From the IMG/VR virus record IMGVR_UViG_3300032249_000925, positions 35,363-99,362 of that record: a stretch of 64,000 nucleotides of DNA; one strand, written 5' to 3'. The notes under the pieces were generated by a model. The model had not been told where the DNA came from. It made no database searches and was given only the letters and a program-made list of their open reading frames with translations. Positions 13,727 to 20,985 of the stretch are shown piece by piece; position 1 is the first letter of the stretch, and the number at the start of each line of letters is the position of its first letter. The position numbers and the translations under genes are program-made. Source of the DNA: a virus.

Positions 13727-13790
13727 GCTACTTGGCAATACTGTCAAGTAGCACCATACCAAAGCCTAGTTTATCTGGGCTTTGGTATGG
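13727..13790 (+). other. Two tandem perfect hairpins before the tmRNA
   Basis: GCTACTTG (13727-13734) pairs with CAAGTAGC (13745-13752); immediately after, a 13-bp perfect stem pairs 13754-13766 with 13778-13790. No T tract follows the second, so they are not ordinary terminators. They may form the 5' part of the tmRNA precursor, a processing site, or protect the RNA end. Confidence 0.6.
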
Positions 13791-14058
13791 TTGTATGAAA
13801 CAAGCCGAAAGGCGCGCTGGACGTGGGTTCGACTCCCACCTGGTCCACCAAAAGCACATATAGTTGTCCTAGATGAAAGAAACCTCTGAGGGCTCTAGCG
13901 GGGATTATTGTGTGCTTCTGATGGGCCAGTCATGGTTTCGACAGTGTGATAAGTATGCAAGTGGACAACTCGGTAGGCGATCTCCGCAAAAGAAGCAAAC
14001 TATATAAATGCCAACGATGAGGTATTTGCTCTAGCCGCTTAAGCTAGTGCCGAGGTAT
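13791..14058 (+). ncRNA. ssrA: Circularly permuted two-piece tmRNA
   Basis: The 3' acceptor half comes first: T arm GTGGG-TTCGACT-CCCAC (13823-13839), acceptor strand CTGGTCC (13840-13846), then ACCA ending at 13850. A 72-base intervening segment follows, then the 5' half starts with GGGCCAG (13923-13929) and the tRNA-like GGTTTCGACA. The two acceptor strands pair over 7 bp, with G3-U70, the alanine identity element. The resume codon GCA at 13995 opens the tag ANYINANDEVFALAA, stop TAA at 14040. Permuted tmRNAs are known in alpha- and some betaproteobacteria and in cyanobacteria. The exact 5' end of the acceptor piece and the 3' end of the coding piece are not determined. Confidence 0.93.
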
Positions 14059-14089
14059 GCCCCCGCCTTGTAACCAAGGGGGGCTTTTT
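14059..14089 (+). terminator. Intrinsic terminator of the tmRNA
   Basis: GCCCCC (14059-14064) with the G run at 14078-14084, an inner CCTTG/CAAGG stem, and five Ts. It separates the tmRNA from clpP. Confidence 0.85.
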
Positions 14090-14103
14090 ATCGGATAAAT
14101 CTT

Positions 14104-14736
14104 ATGGCTAACAAAAAACTTGATAGTGATGATTTTATGCTGGACACAGGTCTTAGCCGAGGATTTCGTAAATCTGGTTCTGCTATCTACGAGTTCTACC
14201 TAAGTGGAACTATTACAGGACCTGAAGACTATATTGAGTGGTTTAACACTATTCGTAGTGCAGGACCACAAGACGAAGTAAAAATTTATATTAACAGCAG
14301 CGGCGGCGATTTAAATTGTGCACTACAATTTATGCGTGTACTTAGTGAAACACAGGCCACTGTTATTTGTAGTGTTGAAGGCAGTTGCATGAGTGCTGCT
14401 ACAATGATCTTTTTATGTGCTGATGTATTTGAGGTTACTCCACACAGTTTATTTATGTTTCATAACTACAGCGGCGGCATTTTTGGCAAAGGCGGCGAGA
14501 TCTATGATCAAGCTGTTTTTGAACGTGAGTGGTCTAAGCAGTTTTTACAGCATATTTACAAAAATTTCTTAACCAGCAAAGAAATTGATAGTTTACTAGA
14601 AAACAAAGACTTGTGGCTACACAGCGAAGAAGTAAGTAATCGTGTAGAAAAATTGTGTGAAGCTAGAACTAAGGAACAAGAAGATGCTCGTAACGCCCTG
14701 TCAGGGGATTTGCAAGATGAATCCAACAACGAATAA
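14104..14736 (+). CDS. clpP: ClpP-like serine protease
   Basis: The 210-residue protein has the ClpP fold signatures: YINSSGGDLNCAL, the nucleophile Ser97 in GSCMSAAT, His120 in MFHNYSGG and Asp169 in NKDLWLHSEE, giving a complete Ser-His-Asp triad. ClpP forms a barrel fed by ClpX or ClpA; no ATPase is encoded nearby, so a host unfoldase would be needed. Phage ClpP-like proteins can be prohead proteases, but no capsid genes are adjacent. The position 15 bases after the tmRNA terminator suggests a link to degradation of tagged peptides (inference). Confidence 0.85.
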   Translation: MANKKLDSDDFMLDTGLSRGFRKSGSAIYEFYLSGTITGPEDYIEWFNTIRSAGPQDEVKIYINSSGGDLNCALQFMRVLSETQATVICSVEGSCMSAATMIFLCADVFEVTPHSLFMFHNYSGGIFGKGGEIYDQAVFEREWSKQFLQHIYKNFLTSKEIDSLLENKDLWLHSEEVSNRVEKLCEARTKEQEDARNALSGDLQDESNNE

Positions 14737-14866
14737 GTGTATTGGGTGTTTTAGAACACTAGAAGAAATTACTGACTGGACTAGTTATACAGAACAACAA
14801 AGATTGGATGTAATGCAAAGGTTGTATTATGAAAACGATTTTGTCTTTGTTCGACTACAGCGGTAA
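14684..14866 (+). CDS. DUF1289 family protein, 60 aa
   Basis: ATG 14684 with AAGGA upstream lies inside the end of clpP in another frame. CQGIC (Cys6, Cys10), CIGC (Cys19, Cys22), RTLEEITDW and a final helix match DUF1289, a short four-cysteine family common in Proteobacteria. A metal or iron-sulphur site is expected. The overlap of about 50 bases with clpP suggests coupled translation. Role in phage unknown. Confidence 0.8.
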   Translation: MLVTPCQGICKMNPTTNKCIGCFRTLEEITDWTSYTEQQRLDVMQRLYYENDFVFVRLQR

Positions 14867-15392
14867 TTGGCCTAAGTACTACCGCGAAGCTGGTTACAAT
14901 GTACTACAAGTAGATATTAAACATGATATTGATATTCTAGAGCTACAACCCGAGGATTTGCCTAAAGAAATTTATGGTATTTTAGCAGCTCCGCCTTGCA
15001 CAGACTTTGCTGGCAGTGGCGCACAATATTGGAAACAAAAAGATCTAGACGGCAGAACTGATCAAAGCTTAAAGCTAGTAGACAAAGTTTTGCGAATGGT
15101 AGACTACTATAATCCACAATTCTGGGCACTAGAAAATCCAGTTGGCAGACTACAAAAACTGCGTCCTGAATTGGGCGATCCCTGGTATTTTCAGCCACAC
15201 TGGTTTGGAGATGCCTATACCAAGAAAACTGGATTATGGGGCAAGTTTAACCGTGACTTGCCTAAGTCTCCGGTAGAGCCTGACCCTAATTCGTGGATAA
15301 TGAAACTGGGGGGCAAATCGGAACGAACTAAAGAATTACGATCAATGACACCGCTGGGATTTGCTTTTGCATTTTTCCTAGCTAATCCATAG
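14829..15392 (+). CDS. C5-cytosine methyltransferase-like protein, 187 aa
   Basis: The N-terminus ILSLFDYSGNW resembles motif I (SAM binding); AAPPCTDF (PPC at 55-57) is motif IV with the catalytic Cys57; ALENPVG (102-104) corresponds to motif VI. At 187 residues it lacks a full target recognition domain and clear motif IX/X, so it is short for a Dcm-type enzyme. It could still methylate cytosines in phage DNA, or may act on another substrate. It overlaps the DUF1289 gene by 38 bases. Confidence 0.75.
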   Translation: MKTILSLFDYSGNWPKYYREAGYNVLQVDIKHDIDILELQPEDLPKEIYGILAAPPCTDFAGSGAQYWKQKDLDGRTDQSLKLVDKVLRMVDYYNPQFWALENPVGRLQKLRPELGDPWYFQPHWFGDAYTKKTGLWGKFNRDLPKSPVEPDPNSWIMKLGGKSERTKELRSMTPLGFAFAFFLANP

Positions 15393-15400
15393 AGGTTAAT

Positions 15401-15994
15401 ATGGCGGAAACTTATACGCCCACAACGGGCATGGCAACAGCAGCTAAGCGTGCGCTTAAATGGCGTGAAGAAGGCTATCCTGGTGGCACACTAGTAGGCC
15501 TAGCCAGAGCTAATCAACTTAAAAATCGTGAACCACTAAGCGCTAGTGTTGTGCTTAGAATGCATAGTTTTTTTAGCAGACACGAAGTAGATAAGCGCGC
15601 AACTGGTTTTAATAGCGGCGAAGAGGGCTTTCCTAGCAAAGGTAGAGTAGCTTGGGATTTATGGGGCGGCGATGGCGGCCAGACCTGGGCAGAGGCTAAA
15701 CGCAATCAGATTATGCGTGATCGTGAAGGCAAAGCAATAAAATTAGTTAAGATTAGTACAAAATCTACTATGCCACAGTATATGTTAGATGTAGTAGCAC
15801 AGTATTTAGAAGACTATGCAAATGAAAATATTAGTGAAAGCCTAGAAGCATTTGGTCAATTTATGTATCATGCTGAATTACTTAGAAATTGTCACTTAGA
15901 TATTTACTTACTAGACCTACACATGGTTGAACAACCATATCGTGATATATTAGTAAATGTATTTATGGAACTAGAAAGCAAATACGACGATTAA
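15401..15994 (+). CDS. Phage protein with conserved RHEVDK...WDLWGG domain, 197 aa
   Basis: Residues 10-103 carry a motif set found in many tailed-phage proteins: AAKRALKWREEGYPGGT, VGLARANQL, SFFSRHEVDKRATGF, GFPSKGRVAWDLWGGDGG. In other phages this module accompanies portal or protease-region proteins; I know no biochemical function. The C-terminal 70 residues are acidic and helical and may be phage-specific. Confidence 0.75.
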   Translation: MAETYTPTTGMATAAKRALKWREEGYPGGTLVGLARANQLKNREPLSASVVLRMHSFFSRHEVDKRATGFNSGEEGFPSKGRVAWDLWGGDGGQTWAEAKRNQIMRDREGKAIKLVKISTKSTMPQYMLDVVAQYLEDYANENISESLEAFGQFMYHAELLRNCHLDIYLLDLHMVEQPYRDILVNVFMELESKYDD

Positions 15995-16000
15995 GTTTGT

Positions 16001-16038
16001 GTCCCCGTGTGTGCTTGTAGCACTATCGGGGACTTTTT
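16001..16038 (+). terminator. Intrinsic terminator
   Basis: GTCCCCG (16001-16007) pairs with CGGGGAC (16027-16033), then TTTTT. It ends the clpP unit just before the tRNA cluster. Confidence 0.85.
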
Positions 16039-16043
16039 ATTTA

Positions 16044-16120
<77 letters not shown>

Positions 16121-16124
16121 GAAA

Positions 16125-16200
16125 CTGCCCATAGCTCAGTGGATAGAGCAACAGCCTTCTAAGCTGTTGGTCGAAGGTTCGATTCCTTCTGGGCAGGCCA
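16125..16200 (+). tRNA. tRNA-Arg (UCU anticodon)
   Basis: Acceptor CTGCCCA with TGGGCAG, anticodon loop CTTCTAA (TCT), T arm GGTTCGATTCC, encoded GCCA end. It would read AGA/AGG, codons often rare in bacterial hosts and frequent in AT-rich phage genes. Confidence 0.95.
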
Positions 16201-16206
16201 AACAAT

Positions 16207-16281
16207 TCCTTAGTAGCTCAGCGGTAGAGCAGCAGACTGTTAATCTGTTGGTCCGTGGTTCGATCCCACGCTGGGGAGCCA
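16207..16281 (+). tRNA. tRNA-Asn (GUU anticodon)
   Basis: Acceptor TCCTTAG with CTGGGGA (two G-T pairs), anticodon loop CTGTTAA (GTT), T arm GGTTCGATCCC, GCCA end. Six bases separate it from tRNA-Arg. Confidence 0.94.
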
Positions 16282-16288
16282 AATTTAT

Positions 16289-16362
16289 GCCGGTGTAGTA
16301 TAATGGCAGTGCGGCGGTCTCCAAAACCGCTAGTGGTGGTTCGATTCCATCCACCGGTGCCA
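16289..16362 (+). tRNA. tRNA-Trp (CCA anticodon)
   Basis: Acceptor GCCGGTG with CACCGGT, anticodon loop CTCCAAA, discriminator G73 as expected for Trp, encoded CCA. Last of the four-tRNA cluster. Confidence 0.92.
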
Positions 16363-16391
16363 ATTGCCTTGCCACCACAAAAATTATTTTC

Positions 16392-16420
16392 TTGAAAATA
16401 ATAGTTAACTTTGCTATAAT
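16392..16420 (+). promoter_or_regulatory. Sigma70-type promoter
   Basis: TTGAAA (16392-16397), 17 bases, TATAAT (16415-16420), driving the four genes from 16460. Confidence 0.85.
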
Positions 16421-16459
16421 ATTTGTTCTCGGAAATTATTTTTAAAAAGGACCAAGCAC

Positions 16460-16774
16460 ATGAAAATTTATTTTGGATCGCAAGAAAAAGATGTAGTACT
16501 TGATACTGATGGTATGTTTTACACTGAAGCTGAACCAGACTTCTACTTTTACTACGGCCTAGAATTTGGAACTAATCCTGGCGGTACTAATGAAGTAATG
16601 ATTTTTGATGGTTGTGAGCGTGCCGTTCCTGTAGACATTGAGTCTGTTCCTGCATTAATTGAAGCTCTTCAGCGCTGTTATGATATGCATCAACAGATTG
16701 AGCATGCTGAACAGCTAAAACTTAATATAGAAGACGACAACTACGAAACCGCTATCGTTTTTGATGACGAATAA
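16460..16774 (+). CDS. Acidic hypothetical protein, 104 aa
   Basis: AAAAAGGA precedes ATG 16460. The protein is strongly acidic with beta-like N-terminal half and helical C-terminal half. It leads the short operon to 17621. No motif recognised. Confidence 0.7.
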   Translation: MKIYFGSQEKDVVLDTDGMFYTEAEPDFYFYYGLEFGTNPGGTNEVMIFDGCERAVPVDIESVPALIEALQRCYDMHQQIEHAEQLKLNIEDDNYETAIVFDDE

Positions 16775-17009
16775 TCCTATTAAAGAATTGTTATTTGAAT
16801 TAGGTACTAGTAGTCAAGAAATTACTCTTGACTACTTACACAAAGTTAATAAGCTGTTGCTAAACCACGGTGTTGATCTTAAAACTTATGGTCATATATT
16901 TAACTTTTTAGAGTACTTAGAAGAAAATAATTGTGTTAAAATACACAAAGATAATAACAAAGACGTTTTTGTATTAACAGGACTACATAACTATGGCAAA
17001 AACATCTAG
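16764..17009 (+). CDS. Hypothetical protein, 81 aa
   Basis: Start at ATG 16764, overlapping the previous gene; a TTG one codon earlier is less likely. Helical, ending LTGLHNYGKNI. No function recognised. Confidence 0.65.
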   Translation: MTNNPIKELLFELGTSSQEITLDYLHKVNKLLLNHGVDLKTYGHIFNFLEYLEENNCVKIHKDNNKDVFVLTGLHNYGKNI

Positions 17010-17373
17010 TAAAGGCAAACAAGCCTGCTACGACCTTTATAAAAGTAAACAAACTTGGAAACACAATCGTGAACGCAAACTACTGCGTGCACTACAAAAA
17101 AATCCTGGTAATAGCAAACAAATTGAAGCTGCTATAAAAAACATTACATATAGGCGTAAAACACCCAACTCCACAATCTGGAATAAAACTAGAATTCGTG
17201 AAGCACAACTAATACGACAAGTATGCGGCAGTTGTCCACATGATATATTTAGTAGTAATTCTAAAATTGCAGATTCTACACTAGCAAGTTTAAGAACTAA
17301 CTTTAACCCTAAAGCGTTGCAAGCGCAAACAGTTAGTTTTAAGCTAGGGGATAGAGCCATATGGAAACTGTAA
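16993..17373 (+). CDS. Very basic protein, 126 aa
   Basis: Rich in Lys and Arg over the first 75 residues (KQTWKHNRERKLLRALQKN and YRRKTPN), with a CGSC pair near residue 77. The charge suggests nucleic-acid or ribosome binding. It overlaps both neighbours. Confidence 0.65.
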   Translation: MAKTSSKGKQACYDLYKSKQTWKHNRERKLLRALQKNPGNSKQIEAAIKNITYRRKTPNSTIWNKTRIREAQLIRQVCGSCPHDIFSSNSKIADSTLASLRTNFNPKALQAQTVSFKLGDRAIWKL

Positions 17374-17621
17374 CCCTATACCTAATCTTTTGTATAACCA
17401 CTTCGATTTGTTGTTTATATGAAATAATTTGGCCCGCTATGCGGGGCGCTAAACAAGAAGGCATTGTAAATCCATTTACTGAACAACCACTACTAAGTTC
17501 AATAGTATTTTTTATAATTAATGCGTTGTTTGCACCTATAATTATTTTTGTACTATTTGTTCCTAAAATGTTTGAACAAGCCAGCTTAGGAATCAACAAA
17601 GCAATTAGAGAAGCCAAATAA
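17361..17621 (+). CDS. Membrane protein with two transmembrane segments, 86 aa
   Basis: Hydrophobic segments at about residues 4-25 (VTLYLIFCITTSICCLYEII) and 46-68 (SIVFFIINALFAPIIIFVLF) with a short hydrophilic loop. An inner-membrane location is expected. Its place far from the lysis genes argues against a main holin; superinfection or membrane functions are possible. Confidence 0.65.
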   Translation: METVTLYLIFCITTSICCLYEIIWPAMRGAKQEGIVNPFTEQPLLSSIVFFIINALFAPIIIFVLFVPKMFEQASLGINKAIREAK

Positions 17622-17626
17622 CACAC

Positions 17627-17655
17627 TTGAATTTGCAATCAATTGTTGATATAAT
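17627..17655 (+). promoter_or_regulatory. Sigma70-type promoter
   Basis: TTGAAT (17627-17632), 17 bases, TATAAT (17650-17655). Confidence 0.85.
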
Positions 17656-17684
17656 ATTATTTCTGTTGCAATAAAGGATTTAAG

Positions 17685-17957
17685 ATGAAACTTATGCAAT
17701 TTATGTACACAAAAACCAATGGTGATAAAAGTGATCGCGCTATTGTTGTTACACAAGAGCCTACTCACCTAATTGCTGGCTTTGATGTTAGTGAGTTGCC
17801 TGAAATAGAATTTGAAGTATTTACTCGTGAAATGCGCGAACTAAAAAATCGTCAACATGAAGAAATGCTAGAACTTGTAGCAAAGCACGATCTAAAGCAC
17901 AACTATCGTCAGTTTACTCCAAGTAAAATGACTAATGTAACTACTGAACTTATTTAA
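17685..17957 (+). CDS. Hypothetical protein, 90 aa
   Basis: AAAGGA precedes ATG 17685. Residues 1-40 look beta-rich, 40-70 form a charged helix (FEVFTREMRELKNRQHEEML). Possibly a small regulator; nothing specific is recognised. Confidence 0.65.
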   Translation: MKLMQFMYTKTNGDKSDRAIVVTQEPTHLIAGFDVSELPEIEFEVFTREMRELKNRQHEEMLELVAKHDLKHNYRQFTPSKMTNVTTELI

Positions 17958-17966
17958 GGAAATATT

Positions 17967-18329
17967 ATGACACAATGGAATGACGAACTCAAAGCTAATG
18001 TAATTAAAATGTATCAAGACGCAGAGCCAACGCCTGAGTCTAGTACTGAAATTATCAAAGACATTGCCGAAGAAATTGAAGCCTCGCCTAACGGCGTTCG
18101 TATGGTACTAGTTCAAGCCGGTGTTTATGTTAAAAAAGATGCAACAGCCGCTAAGCCTAGTGGTGATAAAAAAGCTGCTGGTGATGCACCTAAACGTGTA
18201 AGCAAAGAATCCTCAATTGCTGATCTCAAAGCTGCAATTGAAGCTAAAGGTGCTCCGGTTGATGACGACATTCTTGGCAAACTGACTGGCAAAGCAGCAG
18301 TGTACTTTTTGAGTGTGCTTAAAGCATAA
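17967..18329 (+). CDS. Helix-turn-helix-like phage protein, 120 aa
   Basis: Residues 1-55 (WNDELKANVIKMYQDAEPT, then DIAEEIEASPNGVRMVLVQAG) resemble the SANT/HTH-like units repeated in the 21740 gene: a helix, then a DNA-reading helix with NGVR. A Lys/Ala linker follows (57-80) and then a small SAP/HeH-like helical end (IADLKAAIEAKGAPVDDDIL). A DNA-binding architectural or regulatory protein is likely. A terminator follows. Confidence 0.65.
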   Translation: MTQWNDELKANVIKMYQDAEPTPESSTEIIKDIAEEIEASPNGVRMVLVQAGVYVKKDATAAKPSGDKKAAGDAPKRVSKESSIADLKAAIEAKGAPVDDDILGKLTGKAAVYFLSVLKA

Positions 18330-18334
18330 AAATA

Positions 18335-18355
18335 GGCAGCCTAGTGCTGCCTTTT
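18335..18355 (+). terminator. Intrinsic terminator
   Basis: GGCAGC/GCTGCC stem (18335-18351) with 5-base loop, followed by TTTT. Confidence 0.75.
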
Positions 18356-18373
18356 GTTATTTAAGGATGTATT

Positions 18374-18997
18374 ATGGCTCGTAAACGCACTGAACTTGAA
18401 CAAGAACGCATGACTGACGCTAATATTGAGCGCGTTATTGGCTTGCTTGAACCTAAAGAGCAAGGCGTTAAACCTATTACTAAAAAAGATGCTTGCCAAA
18501 TCTTAGGCATGAGCTATAATACTACCAGGCTTGATCAAATTATTCAAACACACAAGGACCGCAAGGAGAAGACTGCTAAACGCAGAGCTGAAAAACGCGG
18601 CAAACCTATTACACTAGACGAAGTACAGTTTATAATTCAAAGCTATCTTGCTGGCGAGCCTGTAAGTGAAATCAGCAATAATACCTATCGCGGCACTCAG
18701 CTTATTAAGCAAGTTCTAGATACACACAATGTGCCTGTTCGTAAAAGTAGCCCAGACTATTTTAAGCCTGAGTTAATTCCTGAAGGTGCTATGCAAGACA
18801 AATTTGTTATAGGCGAAGTAGTGTACAGTGCTCGTTATGATTCTATGTGCAAAATACAAGCAGAACAAACACATCCAGAATATGGTTGGATTTATCGAGT
18901 ATGGCTGCTTAGCGAGCGCTGGTTACAAAGCGCATATCAACCAGCTTGTGAATTAGCTAGTCTTAAACATTTGCGTGAACTAGGAATTAAAGTTTAA
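18374..18997 (+). CDS. DNA-binding regulator candidate with two HTH regions, 207 aa
   Basis: Residues 34-60 (ITKKDACQILGMSYNTTRLDQII) and 82-108 (ITLDEVQFIIQSYLAGEPVSEISN) each look like helix-turn-helix units, separated by a basic linker (KDRKEKTAKRRAEKRGK). The C-terminal 80 residues are a mixed domain with IGEVVYSARYDSM and YGWIYRVWLLSE. AAGGA precedes the ATG. Probably a phage transcription factor. Confidence 0.65.
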   Translation: MARKRTELEQERMTDANIERVIGLLEPKEQGVKPITKKDACQILGMSYNTTRLDQIIQTHKDRKEKTAKRRAEKRGKPITLDEVQFIIQSYLAGEPVSEISNNTYRGTQLIKQVLDTHNVPVRKSSPDYFKPELIPEGAMQDKFVIGEVVYSARYDSMCKIQAEQTHPEYGWIYRVWLLSERWLQSAYQPACELASLKHLRELGIKV

Positions 18998-19284
18998 TGG
19001 ATTCAAATATTCTATATGAAAAATTAATTGAGGAAAACTTAGATAAAGGTTTTCAGGTTAGGCTAGTAGTCAATGACTTTAAAGACGTTACTTACCTACA
19101 GCTTAGAAAATATTTTTTAAGCTATGAAGGTGACTGGATTCCTAGTCGCGAAGGTGTAAGTATTCCCGCCTCACTACAAAATATCTATAGTTTGCTAGAC
19201 GGATTATTTGATATTTGTAGTCAAGCAGAAGGTGAAGAAATTATTAAAAGCTATGCTCGTCAGTTACTAGAAAAACCTACTTGA
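18997..19284 (+). CDS. PC4-like ssDNA-binding protein candidate, 95 aa
   Basis: Residues 20-68 match the PC4/p15 pattern: VRLVVNDFKDVTYLQLRKYF, then GDWIPSREGVSIP, then a helix (LQNIYSLLDGLFDI). PC4-type proteins bind ssDNA through a curved beta-sheet dimer and occur in T5-like phages. The start TAATG overlaps the upstream regulator gene, linking the two. Assignment is from pattern only. Confidence 0.6.
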   Translation: MDSNILYEKLIEENLDKGFQVRLVVNDFKDVTYLQLRKYFLSYEGDWIPSREGVSIPASLQNIYSLLDGLFDICSQAEGEEIIKSYARQLLEKPT

Positions 19285-19309
19285 TTTTAGCCCATTAAAC
19301 TGGTATAAT
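19281..19309 (+). promoter_or_regulatory. Sigma70-type promoter
   Basis: TTGATT (19281-19286), 17 bases, TATAAT (19304-19309). Confidence 0.85.
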
Positions 19310-19336
19310 ATATTATATTTTGAATAAGGAAATATC

Positions 19337-19969
19337 TTGAAACAAACCGTTGCAATTTTTGTTCATGATCCTGTGTGTGAAGTAGAGTGTGCACTTGCTA
19401 TGGAAGCCGCACTTGAAGATAAATTTGAAGTAAAACTATTTGGCATTGAAGATCTTAACAGTAAATTTTTGCTTAATGTAAATATTTTGGCTTTTCCTGG
19501 CGGTATTGGTGAAAGTGATCAGTTTGATGAAATTTTTGAGCCAGATCATGTTGACGCAGTTCGTGACTTTGTTAGTGATGGTGGCAAATATTTAGGTATT
19601 TGTATGGGCGCTTACTGGGCTGGCAGCTATTACTTTGATATTCTTCACGGTATTGAGCCTGTGCGATATATTTCTCAAACAGATGCAGACATTATAACCG
19701 AAGGCCCTACCCTTGCTTGTGTAGAGTGGAATGGCAAACAAGAAGATATGTATTTTTATGATGGCTGCGCTTTTGTTGGTAACTTAAGTTTTATTGATGT
19801 TATTGCTACTTATGCCAACGGCGATGCAATGGCAGTTTATCAAAACACAGTAGGTTTGATTGGTTGTCATCCAGAAAGCGAACAGTGGTGGTATGAGCTA
19901 GATGACTTTGTTGGTTGGCACGAAGGGTATCATAATCAACTTTTTTGTGAGTTTGTGGAAGGTCTATGA
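19337..19969 (+). CDS. BPL_N-like class I glutamine amidotransferase-fold protein, 210 aa
   Basis: Start is TTG 19337 with AAGGA 7 bases upstream. FPGGIGESDQF (53-63) and the nucleophile elbow LGICMGAYWAG with Cys89 are typical of the biotin-protein-ligase N-terminal-like family (BPL_N), a DJ-1/GATase-like fold; GCHPESE near residue 175 could supply His and Glu. No biotin-ligase catalytic domain is attached. The enzymatic role in a phage is unknown. It is cotranscribed with the ligase gene, sharing ATGA at the junction. Confidence 0.75.
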   Translation: MKQTVAIFVHDPVCEVECALAMEAALEDKFEVKLFGIEDLNSKFLLNVNILAFPGGIGESDQFDEIFEPDHVDAVRDFVSDGGKYLGICMGAYWAGSYYFDILHGIEPVRYISQTDADIITEGPTLACVEWNGKQEDMYFYDGCAFVGNLSFIDVIATYANGDAMAVYQNTVGLIGCHPESEQWWYELDDFVGWHEGYHNQLFCEFVEGL

Positions 19970-20919
19970 CAATTAAACAGTATCTAGATAGTGCAAGTCA
20001 GGCTTATTATGCAGGCTCGCCTATTATTAGTGATGTGCAATTTGATCGCCTAGCCGAAATTGCAAAATATTCGGCTGTAGGCGCTCAAGCTACAGGCGCT
20101 AAGGCTAAACATTACTATCCTATGTACTCGCTACAAAAGCACTATGAGGATGAAGGCAAGGCCAATCCACTAGCAGGCATGGGCGATATTAGCATGAGTG
20201 TTAAACTAGACGGCGCTGCTATTAGCTTGCTTTATGTAGACGGTCAACTAGTACAAGCGCTTACTCGCGGTGATGGAGTAGAAGGTCAACTAATTACTGA
20301 CAAGCTGCTTAGTAGCACTAGTCTAGTTCCGCATACTATTTTATCTAAAAAAATAGTACAAATTACTGGCGAGATTGTAGCACCTAATCATATTCCTAAT
20401 GCTAGAAACTATGCTGCTGGTAGTCTTAATCTAAAAGATGCGGACGAGTTTGCTACTCGTGCAATTAGTTTCTTTGCCTATAATGTATCACCTAATTTTC
20501 ATGATACATATGACAAAGATATGGTTCACCTAAAAATGTTAGGATTTAATACAGTTCAGGAAACTGATCTAGAAAAAATCTATCCTACTGACGGCGTGGT
20601 ATTTAGACTTAACAATAATAAAAAATTTGAAGAACTTGGCTATACTAGTAAACATCCTCGCGGTGCTTATGCTCGTAAAGAACGTGCTGATCATGTAGAG
20701 ACTAAATTGCTAGATGTTGAATGGCAAGTTGGCAAGTCTGGTAAGGTAACACCAGTAGCAATCTTAGAACCTGTGTTAATAGGTGATGCTATGGTTAGCA
20801 GAGCTACATTAAATAATCCAGGCTTTATTGAAGCACTAGGCCTAGAAATTGGTGATACTGTAGCGGTAGTACGCAGCGGAGAAATAATTCCCTGCATTTT
20901 ACACAAGGTAGAGGCATAG
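19966..20919 (+). CDS. ligA: NAD-dependent DNA ligase, adenylation and OB part
   Basis: Residues 1-225 form the adenylation domain: nucleophile Lys80 in VKLDGAA, RNYAAGSLNLKD and DGVVFRL. Residues 230-317 are the OB domain (GKVTPVAILEPV, VSRATLNNP, GDTVAVVRSGEIIP). The protein stops where the zinc finger would begin, and the remaining domains are in the separate gene at 20986. The N-terminal Ia domain that binds NMN is short but an YYxxxPIISDxxFD equivalent is seen (YYAGSPIISDVQFD). Split ligase subunits are known from phage T5. Confidence 0.92.
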   Translation: MTIKQYLDSASQAYYAGSPIISDVQFDRLAEIAKYSAVGAQATGAKAKHYYPMYSLQKHYEDEGKANPLAGMGDISMSVKLDGAAISLLYVDGQLVQALTRGDGVEGQLITDKLLSSTSLVPHTILSKKIVQITGEIVAPNHIPNARNYAAGSLNLKDADEFATRAISFFAYNVSPNFHDTYDKDMVHLKMLGFNTVQETDLEKIYPTDGVVFRLNNNKKFEELGYTSKHPRGAYARKERADHVETKLLDVEWQVGKSGKVTPVAILEPVLIGDAMVSRATLNNPGFIEALGLEIGDTVAVVRSGEIIPCILHKVEA

Positions 20920-20930
20920 AAAATTTTCAC

Positions 20931-20959
20931 TTGCAAAACCTAGCCTAATACTGTATAAT
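20931..20959 (+). promoter_or_regulatory. Sigma70-type promoter between the ligase halves
   Basis: TTGCAA (20931-20936), 17 bases, TATAAT (20954-20959). It lets the second ligase half be made independently of the first. Confidence 0.8.
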
Positions 20960-20985
20960 ACATTATTAAATTTAAAAAACGCACA

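Noticed and set aside
14829-15392. Restriction-modification system
   Set aside because: No restriction endonuclease or specificity gene is adjacent; the methyltransferase-like protein is a short orphan.
16136-16378. Minus-strand 80-codon open frame over the tRNA cluster
   Set aside because: Antisense of four well-formed tRNAs; the repeated GIEP-like words come from antisense T-arm sequences.
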